This document shows, in pieces, positions 1 through 8,319 of a stretch of 64,000 nt of DNA. The position numbers and the translations under genes are program-made. This stretch comes from Streptomyces sp. NBC_01723 (GTDB lineage: Bacteria; Actinomycetota; Actinomycetes; Streptomycetales; Streptomycetaceae). The notes under the pieces were generated by a model that saw only the letters and a list, made by a program, of their open reading frames with translations, made no database searches and had not been told where the DNA came from. Location: assembly GCF_036246005.1 (NCBI RefSeq), contig NZ_CP109171.1, positions 2,778,001 to 2,842,000 on the forward strand. Direction: 5' to 3'. Within the stretch, counting starts at the first letter, position 1. The number at the start of each line of letters is the position of its first letter.

Positions 1-578
1 CCGCTCCGGCGCAGGTGTCCGAAGTCCACCAGATGGCGCCGGAGCGTCACATGGTCGACCTCGCCGTCCTCGCACCACACCCGCAGCTTCTGGTCGACGG
101 TGCGCTCCGGGTACTCCACCCCGGGGGCGAAGGTCCGCTCGGCGATGTGCCGCAGCACCACCTTCTTGCGCGTCCAGCGGGCGGGGAGGCGGACCAGGCG
201 CCCGTCCTTCACGAAGGTCCGAAGGATCATGCCGGTGCGGTCGCCGTCGGCCGCCGGTACGGGGGCACCGGCCGGGTCCGCCGCAGGGCGGGCCGCGCGG
301 GCCAGCTCCCTGAATCGGTGGCGGGCGACGACGAGTTCACCGCCGTCCCCGGGCACCACCACGCCCTGCTCCCGCAGTCGGCGCAGCGCGCCCGCCGTCT
401 CCTTCGCGGACAGTCCGGCCATCCGGGCCACCTCCGCGCTGCCGCCGGCACCCAGGGCGACGGCGGCGAAGGCGCGCACCCTGCTCTCCTCGGAGAAGAG
501 GCCGGGCAGCGCGGCGAGCGCGGACGGCCCGGAGGGATCAGAGGGATCGATGGACGCGTCGGGCAGGTCGTTCGACAT
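1..578 (-). CDS. DUF2087 / ArsR-like transcriptional regulator, C-terminus cut by window edge
   Basis: About 192 residues are visible from an ATG at 578; the 3' end lies outside the window. The N-terminal half looks like a winged-helix domain (SAEVARMAGLSAKETAGALR, then a wing around VVVPGDGGEL). The C-terminal half has the DUF2087 pattern: KKVVLRHIAERTFAPGVEYP, then a D..TLRRHLVDFG segment. In this family DUF2087 follows an HTH and is assumed to help regulate transcription; the target is unknown. It is transcribed away from the chaplin locus and is probably unrelated to it. Confidence is good for the family and none for the target. Confidence 0.8.
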   Translation of the reverse strand, partial: MSNDLPDASIDPSDPSGPSALAALPGLFSEESRVRAFAAVALGAGGSAEVARMAGLSAKETAGALRRLREQGVVVPGDGGELVVARHRFRELARAARPAADPAGAPVPAADGDRTGMILRTFVKDGRLVRLPARWTRKKVVLRHIAERTFAPGVEYPERTVDQKLRVWCEDGEVDHVTLRRHLVDFGHLRRS

Positions 579-691
579 GGCGGGGAGGCTAGTGGACGTC
601 CGCTCGGGAGCGGCACTGGTTTTCCGCCGCCGCCCGCCCTCCCTCGCCGTCCCTTGCCTCTCTGCAAAAAGGGTGATCCTCACATTCTCCC

Positions 692-719
692 CGTGACCCG
701 CTTCGACCAGGTGCGTTGA
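692..719 (+). promoter_or_regulatory. sigma-BldN-like promoter of the first chaplin gene
   Basis: CGTGAC at 692-697, then 16 bp, then CGTTGA at 714-719. The sigma-BldN consensus as I recall it is CGTAAC-N16-CGTTGA, so 11 of 12 positions match with exact spacing. It lies 60 bp before the chaplin ATG. Chaplins and rodlins are known sigma-BldN targets in other Streptomyces. Confidence 0.7.
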
Positions 720-778
720 ACCGGCCGCGCGGCGGCGCGTCCTGTCGCCGTGTACCCCGAGTCAGAAGGAGAAACGTG

Positions 779-1111
779 ATGTCTCGCATCGCGAAGGCTG
801 CCGGCGTCGCTCTCGGCGCCGGCGCCGTGGTGCTCAGCGGCACCGGCCTGGCCATGGCGGACGCGGGCGCCGAAGGCGCTGCCATCGGCTCGCCCGGCGT
901 CCTGTCCGGCAACGTCATCCAGGTCCCGGTGCACGTGCCGGTGAACCTGTGCGGCAACACCGTCAACATCCTCGCTCTGCTCAACCCGGCGTTCGGCAAC
1001 GCCTGCGAGAACGGCGACGACGACAAGAAGGACACCAGCGACAAGAAGAAGGACACCAGCGACAAGAACGGCAAGAAGCACAGCAAGAAGAGCGGCGGCT
1101 ACGGCGGCTGA
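779..1111 (+). CDS. chpG: short chaplin with a Lys/Asp-rich C-terminal tail (ChpG position)
   Basis: A 110-residue secreted chaplin, a surface-active amyloid protein that coats aerial hyphae. A signal peptide ends near ALA-M-ADA (about residue 27). The single chaplin domain (about 33-78) has the family features: GSPGVLSGN, VPVHVPVNLCGNT and LLNPAFGNAC, with cysteines 58 and 76. Unlike typical short chaplins, which stop soon after the domain, it has a 32-residue tail (79-110) made of KKDTSDK repeats and Ser/Gly/Tyr. ATG 779 follows an AGAAGGAGAA ribosome site. The symbol is assigned by its position beside the tyrosinase genes, as recalled for S. coelicolor, not by alignment. Confidence 0.9.
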   Translation: MSRIAKAAGVALGAGAVVLSGTGLAMADAGAEGAAIGSPGVLSGNVIQVPVHVPVNLCGNTVNILALLNPAFGNACENGDDDKKDTSDKKKDTSDKNGKKHSKKSGGYGG

Positions 1112-1127
1112 GTCCCGTAGGCACCCG

Positions 1128-1158
1128 AAGAGCCCCGGCCGTCCCGGCCGGGGCTCTT
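1128..1158 (+). terminator. intrinsic terminator after the chaplin gene
   Basis: Perfect 13-bp arms (AAGAGCCCCGGCC, 1128-1140, and its complement at 1146-1158) with a 5-nt loop, starting 16 bp after the chaplin stop codon. There is no long T tract, as is usual in Streptomyces. Confidence 0.85.
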
Positions 1159-1164
1159 CCCGTG

Positions 1165-1233
1165 GATCCCTCAGGTACACCGGTTGATCCGTCAGGCGTA
1201 ACGGTAGATCCGTCAGGCGTAACGGTAGATCCG
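1165..1233. repeat. 21-bp tandem repeat over the 3' end of the tyrosinase gene
   Basis: Unit GATCCGTCAGGCGTAACGGTA occurs at 1186-1206 and 1207-1227, with a degenerate copy at 1165-1185 and a partial one at 1228-1233. The tyrosinase stop codon lies in the 1207-1227 copy. On the minus strand each unit reads Tyr-Arg-Tyr-Ala-stop, so the array duplicates the end of the gene in frame. Confidence 0.85.
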
Positions 1234-2062
1234 GCCGACGTCCTCCAGCTCGTCCGGGGTCACGTTCCACGGCGGCATCCGCTCGTGCCGGGCGACGATC
1301 CGTCCGCGCTGCGCGTTGCCCCGGCCGGGCGGGTTCGCGGGCAGGTAGCGGGCGCCCCGGTGACGGGCCTGCCAGCGGGACCACTGGAGGTCGACGAAGG
1401 CGTGGTGCAGCCAGAACACCGGGTCGTTGACGGAGGCGCCGCCGACCATGGCCCCGCCGACCCACCGGTGCACCCGGTTGTGGTTGCGCCAGGAGACGCT
1501 GCCGCGGCCCGTCCCCCACCCCTCCAGCTTGTTGCGGAACCCCTTGCGGACCGTGGAGTCGTAGGGCGCGGTGTCGTACACCGGGTCGTCGAGGGCCCAC
1601 TCCAGGTCGCTCCTGGCGGGGAGCTTGAGGGGATCACCGGCCCGCCCGAGGTCCCGGGTGAGGTACTCGGTGTCGGTGACGTTCACCTTCAGCGTCCAGT
1701 TGCCCTCGGCGTACGCGAACGGCCCGGTGGTGACCCGGTGGTCGGAGCGTCGCCCGGTGCCGCCCAGGAAGTCGGCGGTCCAGGGCGGGGCCGTGGTGCT
1801 GCGGTTCTTCGTCCAGTCCCAGTACGGCACGGTGACCGACGAGTCGACCCGGCGCAGCGCCTGCTCCAGGTCCAGCAGGAACCTGCGGTGCCAGGGCAGG
1901 AAGGAGGGCGCCATGTGCGCCGTACGCAGCCCGTCCTCGCCGTCCGAGACGTAGTAGTCGATGTGGATGCGGACGAACTCGTCGTACTCGCCGCGCCGTT
2001 TGATCTCCAGCAGCGCCTTGACGAACCGTCGCCGCTCGGTGCGGGTCAGCGTGCTGACGTCC

Positions 2063-2079
<17 letters not shown>
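1213..2079 (-). CDS. melC2: tyrosinase (binuclear copper monophenol oxidase)
   Basis: A 288-residue tyrosinase that oxidises tyrosine and o-diphenols to quinones for melanin; in Streptomyces it is exported bound to its MelC1 partner. CuA ligands are His39, His55 and His64 (AHMAPSFLPWHRRFLLDLEQ). CuB ligands are His200, His204 and His226 (NHNRVHRWVGG and DPVFWLHHAF). It has no signal peptide of its own, as expected for the MelC2 type. It overlaps the upstream cofactor gene by 17 bp, so the two are translationally coupled. Given the position inside a chaplin/exopolysaccharide locus, it may correspond to the pair named melD1/melD2 in S. coelicolor (from memory). The C-terminal codons form part of a 21-bp tandem repeat. 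Confidence 0.93.
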
Positions 2080-2602
<523 letters not shown>

Positions 2603-2722
2603 GGCTCGCTCCTCGTCCGGTTCCGGTGGTCCGCACCACTAACCGGCCGACGGGCCACTCGGTCACCGCTCGCGGGGCCAGTCGGAGCACGGACGGCCCA
2701 GGCGCGTGCCAGGCCGAGCGGG

Positions 2723-3238
2723 CTAGAGCCCCGGTCCGACGCCCAGGTCGGCCACGGGGACCGTCTGGACGACGGGGGCCGCCACGCCGGCCTCCGGGAG
2801 CTTGGCCGCCGGCAGGCCGAAGGCGTCGGCGCGCGGCGCGGTGAGCGGCGCGTCCGGGGACAGACCGGGTGCCAGGGTGCGCAGCTCGGCGGCGGGGGCG
2901 TCCAAGGCGGCATGGTCGAAGTTGTCGCCGAGGACGTGCGGCACGGGCTGGCGCAGGTCGGCGCCCGGCAGCCCGCCGTGCACCGGCAACTGCGGCAGTG
3001 TCCGCTCCGGCAGCAGCCGGCCCTCGACGTAGCGCGGCCCCTCGGGTGCGCCCACCGTCGGCACGGGCAGTTCGCCGGCCACCTCCGGCAGTTCCATGCC
3101 GAGGGCCGTCTCCGCGCCGCCCAGGGGCACGGGCACGGGGACCGCGTCGGCCGCGACGGCGGGGGCCGCGGACACGCCCACGGCTGCCGCCACTCCGGTG
3201 ACGACGGCGGCCAGGGTTCGTCTGGTGGTCGACTTCAT
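2723..3238 (-). CDS. secreted protein of unknown function, 171 residues
   Basis: The start is ATG 3238, 6-12 nt after AAAGGGA. A signal peptide (MKSTTRRTLAAVVTGVAAAV) ends near PAVAADA, about residue 31. The mature part is rich in Pro, Ala, Val and Leu, has no cysteine and no domain I recognise. It sits in a run of three same-strand secreted-protein genes between the tyrosinase pair and a chaplin, so a role at the surface of aerial hyphae is plausible but only inferred from position. Confidence 0.75.
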   Translation of the reverse strand: MKSTTRRTLAAVVTGVAAAVGVSAAPAVAADAVPVPVPLGGAETALGMELPEVAGELPVPTVGAPEGPRYVEGRLLPERTLPQLPVHGGLPGADLRQPVPHVLGDNFDHAALDAPAAELRTLAPGLSPDAPLTAPRADAFGLPAAKLPEAGVAAPVVQTVPVADLGVGPGL

Positions 3239-3326
3239 GTCAGGCACGGTCCCTTTCGAGAATGCGGGAAGGCGGGAAGGCGGGAGGAACGGGCGGGAAG
3301 AGCGCACGCGGAAATCGGCCCGGGGC

Positions 3327-3614
3327 TCAGCCGCCCAGCGGGAGGCCCCCGAGCCGCCGGCTCTTCGAGTTCAGGTCGGTGGTCGCACCCTTCACGGTGT
3401 GCAGCACGGAGTCCTTGTTCTCGGTGTCGAGCGCCTTCGACTGGTGCTTGAGCGGCATGACGTCGATGGGCTCGGCGGTCAGCGCGTTCACGGCGCCGTT
3501 GAGGCTGGTGGGCATGGACCGGGCGGTGTCGGCGTCGTGGGCGAACGCGGGCACGGCGGAGCCGGCGACGACCAGGGAACCGGCGACGACCGCGGCGGCC
3601 TTGAGGGACTTCAT
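3327..3614 (-). CDS. small secreted protein of unknown function, 95 residues
   Basis: The start is ATG 3614, preceded by GAAAGGAAC. A signal peptide (MKSLKAAAVVAGSLVVAGSA) ends at AFA-HD, about residue 25. The mature protein of about 70 residues is hydrophilic, cysteine-free and ends in LGGLPLGG. I recognise no family. It lies 88 bp upstream of the neighbouring secreted-protein gene on the same strand; the leader has its own ribosome site. Confidence 0.72.
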   Translation of the reverse strand: MKSLKAAAVVAGSLVVAGSAVPAFAHDADTARSMPTSLNGAVNALTAEPIDVMPLKHQSKALDTENKDSVLHTVKGATTDLNSKSRRLGGLPLGG

Positions 3615-3768
3615 CGTGTTCCTTTCTTCGGCGACGCGTGTCACCGGAGGAAATACTGACGCCCTCTCCAACGACCTGTACCGGGCACGGAAACTCCACC
3701 GTCCGGAAGACATATGAGATCTCCGGACCCTCGAAAGGCAGAAGGACAGAAAGGCGGAAATACAGAAG

Positions 3769-3809
3769 GGGCCGTCGCGCCACCCCGGAAGAGGGTGACG
3801 CGACGGCCC
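3769..3809 (-). terminator. terminator of the 245-residue secreted-protein gene
   Basis: 17-bp arms (3769-3785 and 3793-3809) with one G-U type mismatch and a 7-nt loop, just beyond the stop codon at 3826 on the minus strand. Confidence 0.8.
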
Positions 3810-3825
3810 GGGGACGCGCGGGGCG

Positions 3826-4563
3826 TCAGGAGGGGTTGGCCGGCAGCGGGTTCGCCGGGGCCGCGGCTTCCGGCGTGGTGGCCTCCGGGGCCGCCGGGAG
3901 GGCGGGCAGACCGGCCAGGTCCGCGGCGGGCATGCCGTTGCCGACGAGCGTGGCGGCGACGACGTTGACGATGCCGGTCATCACCTCGTCGACGGCCGGG
4001 CTCACCTGCTCGGCGTTGCCGGCGGTGGTGGCCTTGACCAGTGCGTCGATCCGCTTCTGGAGGTCGGCGTAGGCGGTGGCCGTCAGGTCGGTCGCCGCCG
4101 CGGTCTGGTCCTCCGCCACGACGGGCGCCGGCAGCGTGACCGGGTTCCCGGCCTGCGGCGCGGTCACGGCCGGCGGCTGGGCCGGGGTGGTCGTGCCGGG
4201 CAGGTTCACCGTGTCGTCCGCGTCCGCGTCGTCGGCGTCCGCGCCGGCCGCTTCGGCCTTGGCGAGCGCGTCCTTGACGGCGGCGGCGAACTGGTCGGCG
4301 TCGGCGGCGGGGAGCCGGCCGTTGTCGGCCTTGAGTACGGCGTTGAGCAGGTCGGTGACGGGCGTGAGCACTCCGCCCAGGCCGGCCAGGTCGGCGACCT
4401 GGCTCTGCAGTTCCGCCAGGTCGGGCAGGGGTGCCTGGGACACCGCGTGGGTGCGTTCCCGGGCCGATTCGCCATCGGCCGCCATCACCGCCGGCCCCGA
4501 GAGGCCGATCAGCACGCCGGCGCAGAGAGCGGTGGTGGCGATTCGTCGTGCGGGCAGACGCAT
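3826..4563 (-). CDS. secreted Ala/Pro/Asp-rich protein of unknown function, 245 residues
   Basis: ATG 4563 follows GAAAGGAACC. A signal peptide (MRLPARRIATTALCAGVLIG) is cleaved near VMA-ADG, about residue 29. The mature region has two amphipathic helical stretches (LPDLAELQSQVADLAGLGG and LQKRIDALVKATTAGNAEQV) flanking a low-complexity Ala/Asp/Pro/Thr linker, and a Pro/Ala-rich C-terminus. There are no cysteines. It resembles other helical, surface-exposed Streptomyces proteins without a known role. It lies next to a chaplin gene with its own promoter region (4564-4837) and terminator. Confidence 0.75.
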   Translation of the reverse strand: MRLPARRIATTALCAGVLIGLSGPAVMAADGESARERTHAVSQAPLPDLAELQSQVADLAGLGGVLTPVTDLLNAVLKADNGRLPAADADQFAAAVKDALAKAEAAGADADDADADDTVNLPGTTTPAQPPAVTAPQAGNPVTLPAPVVAEDQTAAATDLTATAYADLQKRIDALVKATTAGNAEQVSPAVDEVMTGIVNVVAATLVGNGMPAADLAGLPALPAAPEATTPEAAAPANPLPANPS

Positions 4564-4837
4564 GGGGGGTTCCTTTCGGTGGTGCGTCGGATCTTGTGCC
4601 CACCGTGAAAGCGCCCCTGGCGCTCTGCAACCGATCGGTGACCGCACGTACTCGCCCGGATTTCCCGTCGCCTGCGTCTTACCTGGTGAGACGCCCTGTC
4701 AAGGTCCGCACACCGTGTCGGCGTCCGCACCCCCCATTCGGGGCAGCGCTCCGCCGTCCGCACGAAAACGCGGACCGGCCGCCCGGTCGCGGAGGAACCG
4801 CGGTACGGACGGCCGGTACGGAAAGGCGCGAGCCTGG

Positions 4838-5077
4838 TCAGTCGTTCTCGCACTCGTTGCCGAACGCCGGGTTCAGCAGGCCGATGACGTCGACGGTGTT
4901 GCCGCAGACGTTGACCGGGATGTGGACCGGGACCTGCACCACGTTGCCGGACAGGACGCCCGGGGAGTGGGCGGCGGCGGCCTTCGCGCCGCTGTCGGCA
5001 GCGGCGACACCGGCGGTGCCCGCCACCGCGGCGGCGGCGACGGAGGTCAGGGCCAGGCCCTTCGCAATACGCGACAT
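4838..5077 (-). CDS. chpF: short chaplin (ChpF position)
   Basis: A 79-residue chaplin: signal peptide to about residue 27 (GVAAA-DSG), then one chaplin domain with HSPGVLSGNVVQVPVHIPVN, CGNTVDVIGLLNPAFGNEC and a terminal END. The two cysteines are 18 residues apart, as in other short chaplins, which secrete and self-assemble into amyloid on hyphae and spores. ATG 5077 follows AAGGAGC. The gene is divergent from the exopolysaccharide operon. The symbol is given by recalled synteny only. Confidence 0.9.
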   Translation of the reverse strand: MSRIAKGLALTSVAAAAVAGTAGVAAADSGAKAAAAHSPGVLSGNVVQVPVHIPVNVCGNTVDVIGLLNPAFGNECEND

Positions 5078-5132
5078 GGAGAAGTGCTCCTTGGGGTTGT
5101 CACACACATCCGGGCGGCTGCCCGGCGCAGTG

Positions 5133-5160
5133 TCAACGCGTGGCATCCACGTGGGTTGTG
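5133..5160 (-). promoter_or_regulatory. sigma-BldN-like promoter of the short chaplin
   Basis: Read on the minus strand: CACAAC (5160-5155), 16 bp, CGTTGA (5138-5133). The -10 is perfect, the -35 matches 4 of 6, and the spacing is exact. It lies 56 bp from the chaplin start. Confidence 0.6.
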
Positions 5161-5477
5161 CCGCCAAAGGGGTGATCTGGAGAAAGACCGGTATTCACAA
5201 ATCCAACACACTTAACCGCTTTCACCGTATTAGTACGGATAGCGACTAGAGTCCCACTTCGTTCCCCACTCCATCGACGCCTCCCCGTCGCACCACCCAG
5301 GGACATCGGCCGAAGGCACTCTCCGAGAACTCCCGACGCGGCGGTGACCTGCCGGTTTCCGGCTCGTTTGGCAGCGGGACGCGGCGTGCGCCGGCGTACG
5401 CCGGGTCGCGGCCGACGCCCCGCCGTCAGACGCGTTCCCGCACGTCCCGAGCAGTCTCCGTGAACGAGGAAACGCGC
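5161..5477. other. non-coding divergent region between chaplin and exopolysaccharide operon
   Basis: I see no convincing gene. The AT-richer stretch around 5190-5250 is the likely promoter zone of the glycosyltransferase operon, but no consensus box stands out. Confidence 0.5.
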
Positions 5478-6887
5478 ATGCACCTGGCACCGACCGGCTC
5501 CCGGCCACGGGTTCTGCATGTCACCCAACCGGTGGACGGCGGGGTCGCCCGGGTCGTGACCGACCTGACGCGGGCCCAGCTCGCCGCCGGACTCGATGTC
5601 GCGGTCGCCTGCCCCGACGGGCACCTCGCGGACCGCCTCCATGCCCTGGGCGCCGACGTACACCACTGGCCGGCCACCCGCTCGCCGGGCCCGGCACTCG
5701 TGCCGGAGGTGCGCCGGCTCGCCCGGGTGGCCGGGGCCGTGCGCCCGGACCTGGTGCACGCGCACAGCGCGAAGGCCGGTCTCGCGGCGCGGCTCGCGGT
5801 GCGGGGGCGGATCCCGACCGTTTTCCAGCCGCACGCCTGGTCGTTCGAGGCGGTCGGCGGCCCCGCCGGGGCGCTCGCTCTGTACTGGGAGCGGTGGGGC
5901 GCGCGATGGGCGGCGCGGACGGTGTGCGTGAGCGAGGCGGAGCGGTGGCGCGGGGTACGGGCCGGGGTCCGCGGACGCTGGACGGTGATCCCCAACGGCA
6001 TCGACACCAACCGCTTCCCCACGGGGGGAACGCCCGAGGACCCGACCGATCCCGACGGCGTGCGGTTCCGGCACGGCATCGGCCCGGACGCCCCGTTGGT
6101 GGTCTGCGTGGGGCGCCTGTGCCGGCAGAAGGGCCAGGACGTCCTGCTGGCCGCGTGGCGCACCGTCCTCGCGCGGGTGCCGGACGCCCGGCTGGTCCTG
6201 GTCGGCGACGGCCCGGACCGCGGTCCGCTCACCGCACGGGCCTCGGCGTACGGCTTCCTGGACGGCGCCCGGACGTCGGTGGTCTTCGCGGGCGGTGTGG
6301 ACGACGTCGCCGCCTGGTACCGGGCCGCCGACCTGGTCGTCCTGCCGTCGCGCTGGGAGGGAATGGCGCTGGCCCCGCTGGAGGCGATGGCCTGCGGGCG
6401 GCCCGTGGTGGTGACGGACGTGGACGGGGCCCGCGAGGGTCTGCCACCCGCTCTGGAGCCCCACTGCCTGGTGCCGCCCGAGGAACCCGCGACGCTGGCC
6501 GGCGCGGTCGCGGCCCTGCTGCTCGACGCGCCGCTGCGCGCGTCGCTCGGCCGCCGGGGACACGCGCACGTGCGGTCCGCGCACGACGTACGGCACACGG
6601 CCGCGGCGGTCGCGGCGGTGTACGGCGCCCTTCTGGGGGGCGCACGGACGACCGGGACGCACGTCGCCGACGACTGCGGGACGGCAGGCGCGGACCTGCC
6701 CCTTCCGCACGACGACCCGGCAGCCCCGGACCCGTCCCTCCCGCAGGACGACCCGGCCACCGCAGACCCGCCCCTCCGCCGCGGCGGACCGTCCGACGCC
6801 CCCCGTCTCCTCCCCGACGACCGGTCCACAGCCATGGGCCGGCCGGCCGTCGTGCCCATCGAGTGCAGGGAGTCCACCCACCCGTGA
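5478..6887 (+). CDS. GT4-family glycosyltransferase, first gene of the exopolysaccharide operon
   Basis: A 469-residue GT-B glycosyltransferase that probably adds a sugar to a lipid-linked polysaccharide precursor at the inner membrane. The N-terminal acceptor domain has VLHVTQPVDGGVARVVTDLT. The donor domain has PNGIDTNRF, VVCVGRLCRQKGQDVLL, a DLVVLPSRWEGMALAPLEAM segment carrying the E-x7-E signature, and GRPVVVTDVDG. About 80 residues at the C-terminus are Asp/Pro-rich low complexity. ATG 5478 follows GAGGAAA; a GTG at 5460 is less likely. It overlaps the next gene by 4 bp. Confidence 0.9.
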   Translation: MHLAPTGSRPRVLHVTQPVDGGVARVVTDLTRAQLAAGLDVAVACPDGHLADRLHALGADVHHWPATRSPGPALVPEVRRLARVAGAVRPDLVHAHSAKAGLAARLAVRGRIPTVFQPHAWSFEAVGGPAGALALYWERWGARWAARTVCVSEAERWRGVRAGVRGRWTVIPNGIDTNRFPTGGTPEDPTDPDGVRFRHGIGPDAPLVVCVGRLCRQKGQDVLLAAWRTVLARVPDARLVLVGDGPDRGPLTARASAYGFLDGARTSVVFAGGVDDVAAWYRAADLVVLPSRWEGMALAPLEAMACGRPVVVTDVDGAREGLPPALEPHCLVPPEEPATLAGAVAALLLDAPLRASLGRRGHAHVRSAHDVRHTAAAVAAVYGALLGGARTTGTHVADDCGTAGADLPLPHDDPAAPDPSLPQDDPATADPPLRRGGPSDAPRLLPDDRSTAMGRPAVVPIECRESTHP

Positions 6888-8314
6888 CCGCGGAAAGCAC
6901 CGTCCCCACCCCCGCCGGCCAGGCGCACGACCTAGGCCCGTCCCCCGTCGCGGTCCTGCCGCCGCGTACCCGCCCCGCCGGCTTCCGGCTGCCCGCCGGG
7001 CGCACCGCGTCGCGGCCGGACTCACCCCTGCCGCTGCTCGTCGCGGACGGCACGGCGGCGCTGCCGGGGTCGCTGGCCCTGACCGGCACCCCGTACCAAC
7101 CGCTGCTGACGGCACTGCTGGTCGGTGCCTCGCTGCTGCTGCGCCCGCGCCCGGACCCCGCCCGGCGGCCCACGGGGGTGCTGGACGACCTGCCCGCCCT
7201 CTGCGGGCGGATCGCGGTGGTCTGGCTGGCGCTGGCGGCACTCGTCGCGGCGTACGACCCGCCGCAGGCGCTGTCCGCGCCCACCCTGCTCCTCGGCTTC
7301 CTGCTGCACGCGGCCACGGGCTGCGCCGGGCGGGGCGCCGTGCACCGGCGGCACCGTACGGCGCTGGCGAACCGTCCGTACGCGGCCCTGGTCGTCGGTC
7401 CCGCCACGACCGCGCAGCGGGTGGCCTCGGCGCTGCTGCGCCACCCCCGCTGCGGGGTCCGTCCCGTCGGCGTCGTCACCGACGAACCCGGCGGCACCAG
7501 CGGTCTGCCCGTGCTGTCCACCGGCGAGGAGGTGCGGCGGGCGGTCGTGCAGAACGGGGTACGCGACATCCTGACCGTCCACCCCTCCGTACGCACCCGG
7601 CAGGAACCGCTGCTGCGGGCGCTGGCGGAGTCCGGCTGCGTGGTGTGGGAGCTGGACGCGGACCTCCCCGCGCGGGACGGCCGGGAACGGCTCGCCGGGT
7701 TCTCCCGCCGACGCCTGGAGCCGGGCGCCCGGCGACCGGCCGGCGCCGGCAAGCGGGTGCTGGACGTGACCGTGTCCGGGCTGCTCCTGCTCCTGCTCAG
7801 CCCCGTGCTGCTGACCTGCGCGACGGTGCTGCGGATGGTCGGCGGGCCCGGCGTGCTGTTCCGGCAGGAGCGCATCGGCCAGGACGGCAGACCGTTCACG
7901 CTGCTGAAGTTCCGCACCCACCGCCCGGCCGACGAGCACGAGTCGGCGACCCGGTGGAGCGTGGCGGACGAGCGCCGGATGCCGTGGTTCTGCCGCTTCC
8001 TGCGGCGCACCTCGCTGGACGAGCTGCTCCAGTTGTGGAACGTCTTCCGGGGCGACATGAGCCTGGTCGGCCCGCGCCCCGAACGACCCTTCTTCGTTGC
8101 CCAGTTCAGCCAGACCTACCCCGGCTACGCGGCCCGGCACCGGGCCCCCGCGGGCATCACGGGCCTGGCCCAGATCAGCGGACTGCGCGGCGACACCTCC
8201 ATCGAGGACCGGGCCCGCTTCGACAACGCCTACATCGACGACTGGTCGCTGTGGCAGGACGTCTGCATCCTGCTGCGCACCGCCGTCGCGCTCGTGCGTC
8301 CCACGGGGAGCTGA
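6884..8314 (+). CDS. polyprenyl-phosphate sugar phosphotransferase (initiating glycosyltransferase)
   Basis: The GTG at 6884 overlaps the previous stop, giving 476 residues. The N-terminal half has hydrophobic segments and a Rossmann-like region (ALVVGPATTAQRVASALLRH). The C-terminal half is a bacterial sugar transferase domain: KRVLDVTVSG, LFRQERIGQDGRPFTLLKFR, RRTSLDELLQLWNVFRGDMS, VGPRPERP. Such enzymes transfer a sugar-1-phosphate to undecaprenyl phosphate and start a polysaccharide repeat unit. The length and two-part layout fit the WbaP/WcaJ type. This is the committed first step of the operon product. Confidence 0.92.
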   Translation: MTAESTVPTPAGQAHDLGPSPVAVLPPRTRPAGFRLPAGRTASRPDSPLPLLVADGTAALPGSLALTGTPYQPLLTALLVGASLLLRPRPDPARRPTGVLDDLPALCGRIAVVWLALAALVAAYDPPQALSAPTLLLGFLLHAATGCAGRGAVHRRHRTALANRPYAALVVGPATTAQRVASALLRHPRCGVRPVGVVTDEPGGTSGLPVLSTGEEVRRAVVQNGVRDILTVHPSVRTRQEPLLRALAESGCVVWELDADLPARDGRERLAGFSRRRLEPGARRPAGAGKRVLDVTVSGLLLLLLSPVLLTCATVLRMVGGPGVLFRQERIGQDGRPFTLLKFRTHRPADEHESATRWSVADERRMPWFCRFLRRTSLDELLQLWNVFRGDMSLVGPRPERPFFVAQFSQTYPGYAARHRAPAGITGLAQISGLRGDTSIEDRARFDNAYIDDWSLWQDVCILLRTAVALVRPTGS

Positions 8315-8319
8315 CCCAG

